A DNA stretch of 64,000 nt, from NCBI RefSeq assembly GCF_910592395.1, contig NC_088311.1, positions 436,501 to 500,500 of the forward strand, written 5' to 3'. The notes under the pieces were generated by a model that saw only the letters and a program-made list of their open reading frames with translations, made no database searches and had not been told where the DNA came from. The translations under genes were made by a program, and so were the position numbers. How positions within the stretch are numbered: the first letter of the stretch is position 1; every line of letters starts with the position of its first letter. Source of the DNA: Lineus longissimus (taxonomy: Eukaryota > Nemertea > Pilidiophora > Heteronemertea > Lineidae). Below, in pieces: positions 60,471-64,000 of the stretch.

Positions 60471-62684
60471 GGAATATGGAAGCAGGGCTTTGTCGGTGGT
60501 AAAGAACAGGGAGCCAGATTGTGCTGCCTGAGAGGAGCAGGTCAGACAGGGGATATGGAAGCAGGGCTTTGTCTGGTGGTAAAGAACAGGGAACCAGATT
60601 GGGCTGCCTGAGAGGAGCAGGTCAGACAGGGGATATGGAAGCAGGGCTTTGTCTGGTGGTAAAGAACAGGGAACCAGATTGGGCTGCCTGAGAGGAGCAG
60701 GTCAGACAGGGGATATGGAAGCAGGGCTTTGTCGGTGGTAAAGAACAGGGAGCCAGATTGGGCTGCCTGAGAGGAGCAGGTCAGACAGGGGATATGGAAG
60801 CAGGGCTTTGTCTGGTGGTAAAGAACAGGGAACCAGATTGGGCTGCCTGAGAGGAGCAGGTCAGACAGGGGATATGGAAGCAGGGCTTTGTCTGGTGGTA
60901 AAGAACAGGGAACCAGATTGGGCTGCCTGAGAGGAGCAGGTCAGACAGGGGATATGGAAGCAGGGCTTTGTCTGGTGGTAAAGAACAGGGAACCAGATTG
61001 GGCTGCCTGAGAGGAGCAGGTCAGACAGGGGATATGGAAGCAGGGCTTTGTCGGTGGTAAAGAACAGGGAGCCAGATTGGGCTGCCTGAGAGGAGCAGGT
61101 CAGACAGGGGATATGGAAGCAGGGCTTTGTCTGGTGGTAAAGAACAGGGAACCAGATTGGGCTGCCTGAGAGGAGCAGGTCAGACAGGGGATATGGAAGC
61201 AGGGCTTTGTCTGGTGGTAAAGAACAGGGAGCCAGATTGGGCTGCCTGAGAGGAGCAGGTCAGACAGGGGATATGGAAGCAGGGCTTTGTCGCTGGTAAA
61301 GAACAGGGAGCCAGATTGGGCTGCCTGAGAGGAGCAGGTCAGACAGGGGATATGGAAGCAGGGCTTTGTCGCTGGTAAAGAACAGGGAACCAGATAGGGC
61401 TGCCTGAGAGGAGCAGGTCAGACAGGGGATATGGAAGCAGGGCTTTGTCGGTGGTAAAGAACAGGGAGCCAGATTGGGCTGCCTGAGAGGAGCAGGTCAG
61501 ACAGGGGATATGGAAGCAGGGCTTTGTCTGGTGGTAAAGAACAGGGAACCAGATTGGGCTGCCTGAGAGGAGCAGGTCAGACAGGGGATATGGAAGCAGG
61601 GCTTTGTCTGGTGGTAAAGAACAGGGAACCAGATTGGGCTGCCTGAGAGGAGCAGGTCAGACAGGGGATATGGAAGCAGGGCTTTGTCTGGTGGTAAAGA
61701 ACAGGGAACCAGATTGGGCTGCCTGAGAGGAGCAGGTCAGACAGGGGATATGGAAGCAGGGCTTTGTCGGTGGTAAAGAACAGGGAGCCAGATTGGGCTG
61801 CCTGAGAGGAGCAGGTCAGACAGGGGATATGGAAGCAGGGCTTTGTCTGGTGGTAAAGAACAGGGAACCAGATTGGGCTGCCTGAGAGGAGCAGGTCAGA
61901 CAGGGGATATGGAAGCAGGGCTTTGTCTGGTGGTAAAGAACAGGGAGCCAGATTGGGCTGCTTGAGAGGAGCAGGTCAGACAGGGGATATGGAAGCAGGG
62001 CTTTGTCGCTGGTAAAGAACAGGGAGCCAGATTGGGCTGCCTGAGAGGAGCAGGTCAGACAGGGGATATGGAAGCAGGGCTTTGTCTGGTGGTAAAGAAC
62101 AGGGAGCCAGATTGGGCTGCCTGAGAGGAGCAGGTCAGACAGGGGATATGGAAGCAGGGCTTTGTCTGGTGGTAAAGAACAGGGAACCAGATTGGGCTGC
62201 CTGAGAGGAGCAGGTCAGACAGGGGATATGGAAGCAGGGCTTTGTCGGTGGTAAAGAACAGGGAGCCAGATTGGGCTGCCTGAGAGGAGCAGGTCAGACA
62301 GGGGATATGGAAGCAGGGCTTTGTCGCTGGTAAAGAACAGGGAACCAGATTGGGCTGCCTGAGAGGAGCAGGTCAGACAGGGGATATGGAAGCAGGGCTT
62401 TGTCTGGTGGTAAAGAACAGGGAGCCAGATTGGGCTGCCTGAGAGGAGCAGGTCAGACAGGGGATATGGAAGCAGGGCTTTGTCGCTGGTAAAGAACAGG
62501 GAACCAGATTGGGCTGCCTGAGAGGAGCAGGTCAGACAGGGGATATGGAAGCAGGGCTTTGTCTGGTGGTAAAGAACAGGGAGCCAGATTGGGCTGCCTG
62601 AGAGGAGCAGGTCAGACAGGGGATATGGAAGCAGGGCTTTGTCGCTGGTAAAGAACAGGGAACCAGATTGGGCTGCCTGAGAGG
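60471..62684 (+). repeat. 79/80-bp minisatellite, 28 units, with higher-order structure
   Basis: Every unit contains ATATGGAAGCAGGGCTTTGT, GGTAAAGAACAGGGA, CCAGATTGGGCTGCCTGAGA and GGAGCAGGTCAGACAGGGG. Units differ at two diagnostic places: TCTGGTGG, TCGGTGG or TCGCTGG, and GAACC or GAGCC. The type order of units 4-11 is exactly repeated by units 13-20. The last five units alternate between two types. The final unit breaks off at GAGAGGATCAC. Confidence 0.95.
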
Positions 62685-64000
62685 ATCACTTATTATATAA
62701 ATGAGATTGTTGCCTTCCAGGAGTGATAAACCAGCACCTGGTGATACAAAAAGTCCAGACGACATCTAAACCCTCCGCATCCGAGCATTCTGTTGATATC
62801 TGTGTTCCCCTTGTCTATACACAACGTGTAATGCATTTTAAAAAGCAATTGTCTGCAAATCCATTAAAATGTAATGGTGCAAACAAGCGTGTAAATAGCG
62901 TTATTACATCCAATTCTGTCATCTTCCAGACAGCTTTACTGATAGCAAATGGAATGGGGAATCGTGACAGGCACAGGAAGTGCTGCTTGCTGTCAAACGG
63001 TGTGGTTTTACTGTACGACCCATCCCAGGGTGGTTTCAAATAACCCATTTCATCAGATGAAGGACAATTTGTATTGTAATTTGAAAGGTAACGTGACACT
63101 CACGGTATACATGATTGTACCATGCCACAAACATATGACAAAATGACAGATGAATGGAAACAAGGAGGGAATTGACTCTGGGTCCAGGTATTGAGCGAGA
63201 TTTCAGGTCGGAGTATCCAATCAGAAGTACAAATCCATCGGCGATGCATTCGGCAACATGGGGTCAGATAAATTAATGCATGTTGGGTCTCTTCGTACAG
63301 CAGAGGTTTAAGTCTGAGATCATACCTACAGTAATGTGCGTTGTGTCACTGATCACCAAATTGGAAATAGCCAATCACGATGGGTTATTTTATGATATTT
63401 CTTTCTTCGCTCTCTATATCATGTATCTACTTCCATTATGAAAGATGCATGTAAAGAAATATGATATATAAACAGATTCGACTTCTGCCTCATTGTATTA
63501 AGTTACATTGTATTGATATGACCATGCAAATATCAAATTATGAAGCAAAAGGTCATTCATTTCTGCCATAATTGGCCCCGCTGGTCTATCTGGTGAATAT
63601 ATCACCACTGCAGGATTCGAGACCGCTTGCGTGCTCTCAACACGATTTCTCAGTAATTTAATTGACGCAGAGATCTTTACAATATAAACCTACATGTACG
63701 AAATGTACATGTTTCATCTAGCTCCAAGGTTGGAAGGGTTTTGCTCTCTGGCCAGTGAGAATCAAACTGTCAGCAGCCAACATCAGATACGCCACCGTTT
63801 GTATGTCTTGCTGTAACAAGCGCACCAAGTTAACAACAGTATAAAGTCATAATGAAATGTTTTGTTCTCTCATCCTCAGCATTGTTGTGTGTAATGATGG
63901 TTGAGCTCAGACAGTGTCTCATCACTGATGTAATGTGCTAATCAGTCTAATTTCCCTGGAGAGGACAATGGCCAGCCATTATGATCAACGGCAGGTTCAG
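62685..64000. other. Gene-poor stretch
   Basis: No supported gene is present. A B-box-like TCTCGAATCC on the reverse strand near 63620 lacks an A box. Confidence 0.4.

Noticed and set aside
63590-63650. tRNA-like B box on the reverse strand
   Set aside because: TCTCGAATCC is present, but no A box lies at the right distance.

Overview
The window is nuclear DNA from an intron-rich animal. It carries parts of at least six spliced genes whose exons use GT/AG junctions with consistent phases, and all the products I recognise are metazoan: myo-inositol oxygenase (MIOX), two tandem ethylmalonyl-CoA decarboxylase genes (ECHDC1), PLAA, HMGXB4 and SSX2IP. Small introns, tRNA-derived SINEs, LINE and sulfatase relics and very many minisatellites suit a marine invertebrate bilaterian. 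I cannot place it in a phylum from sequence alone.

Layout. 0.5-2.1 kb: last four exons of MIOX (+). 2.5-6.8 kb: two head-to-tail ECHDC1 genes (-), converging on MIOX. 6.8-8.3 kb: intergenic, with inverted CCAAT/CRE-like modules. 8.3-12.7 kb: PLAA (-), complete, 11 exons. 12.97-17.0 kb: HMGXB4 (+), complete, 10 exons, divergent from PLAA across only 279 bp. 18.4-21.6 kb: a 46-bp minisatellite open in all three forward frames. 23.8-29.2 kb: SSX2IP (-), 9 coding exons, with a second 46-bp minisatellite in its last intron. 32.4-37.6 kb: repeat graveyard (a candidate terminal-inverted-repeat element, a large inverted repeat, 69-bp repeats, LINE and iduronate-sulfatase-like relics, a 56-bp palindromic array). 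37.8-39.5 kb: the last two exons and 3' UTR of a gene I do not recognise (+). 39.5-64 kb: gene-poor, with one well-spliced orphan exon (52.0-52.2 kb, -), a possible CpG-rich promoter at 44.1-44.3 kb, and four more minisatellites with units of about 48, 65, 23 and 80 bp. The last has a higher-order repeat structure.

The recognised genes do not form one pathway. MIOX starts inositol catabolism. ECHDC1 is an acyl-CoA proofreading enzyme. PLAA is a ubiquitin-binding p97/VCP cofactor. HMGXB4 is a nuclear HMG-box protein. SSX2IP is a centrosome and junction coiled-coil protein. The strongest leads are the two ECHDC1 paralogs (exon-confined identity, different changes in the oxyanion motif, divergent basic leaders), the stop-free 46-bp array, and the higher-order 80-bp array. 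All gene models rest on reading splice sites and recalled family sequences; no alignment was run.
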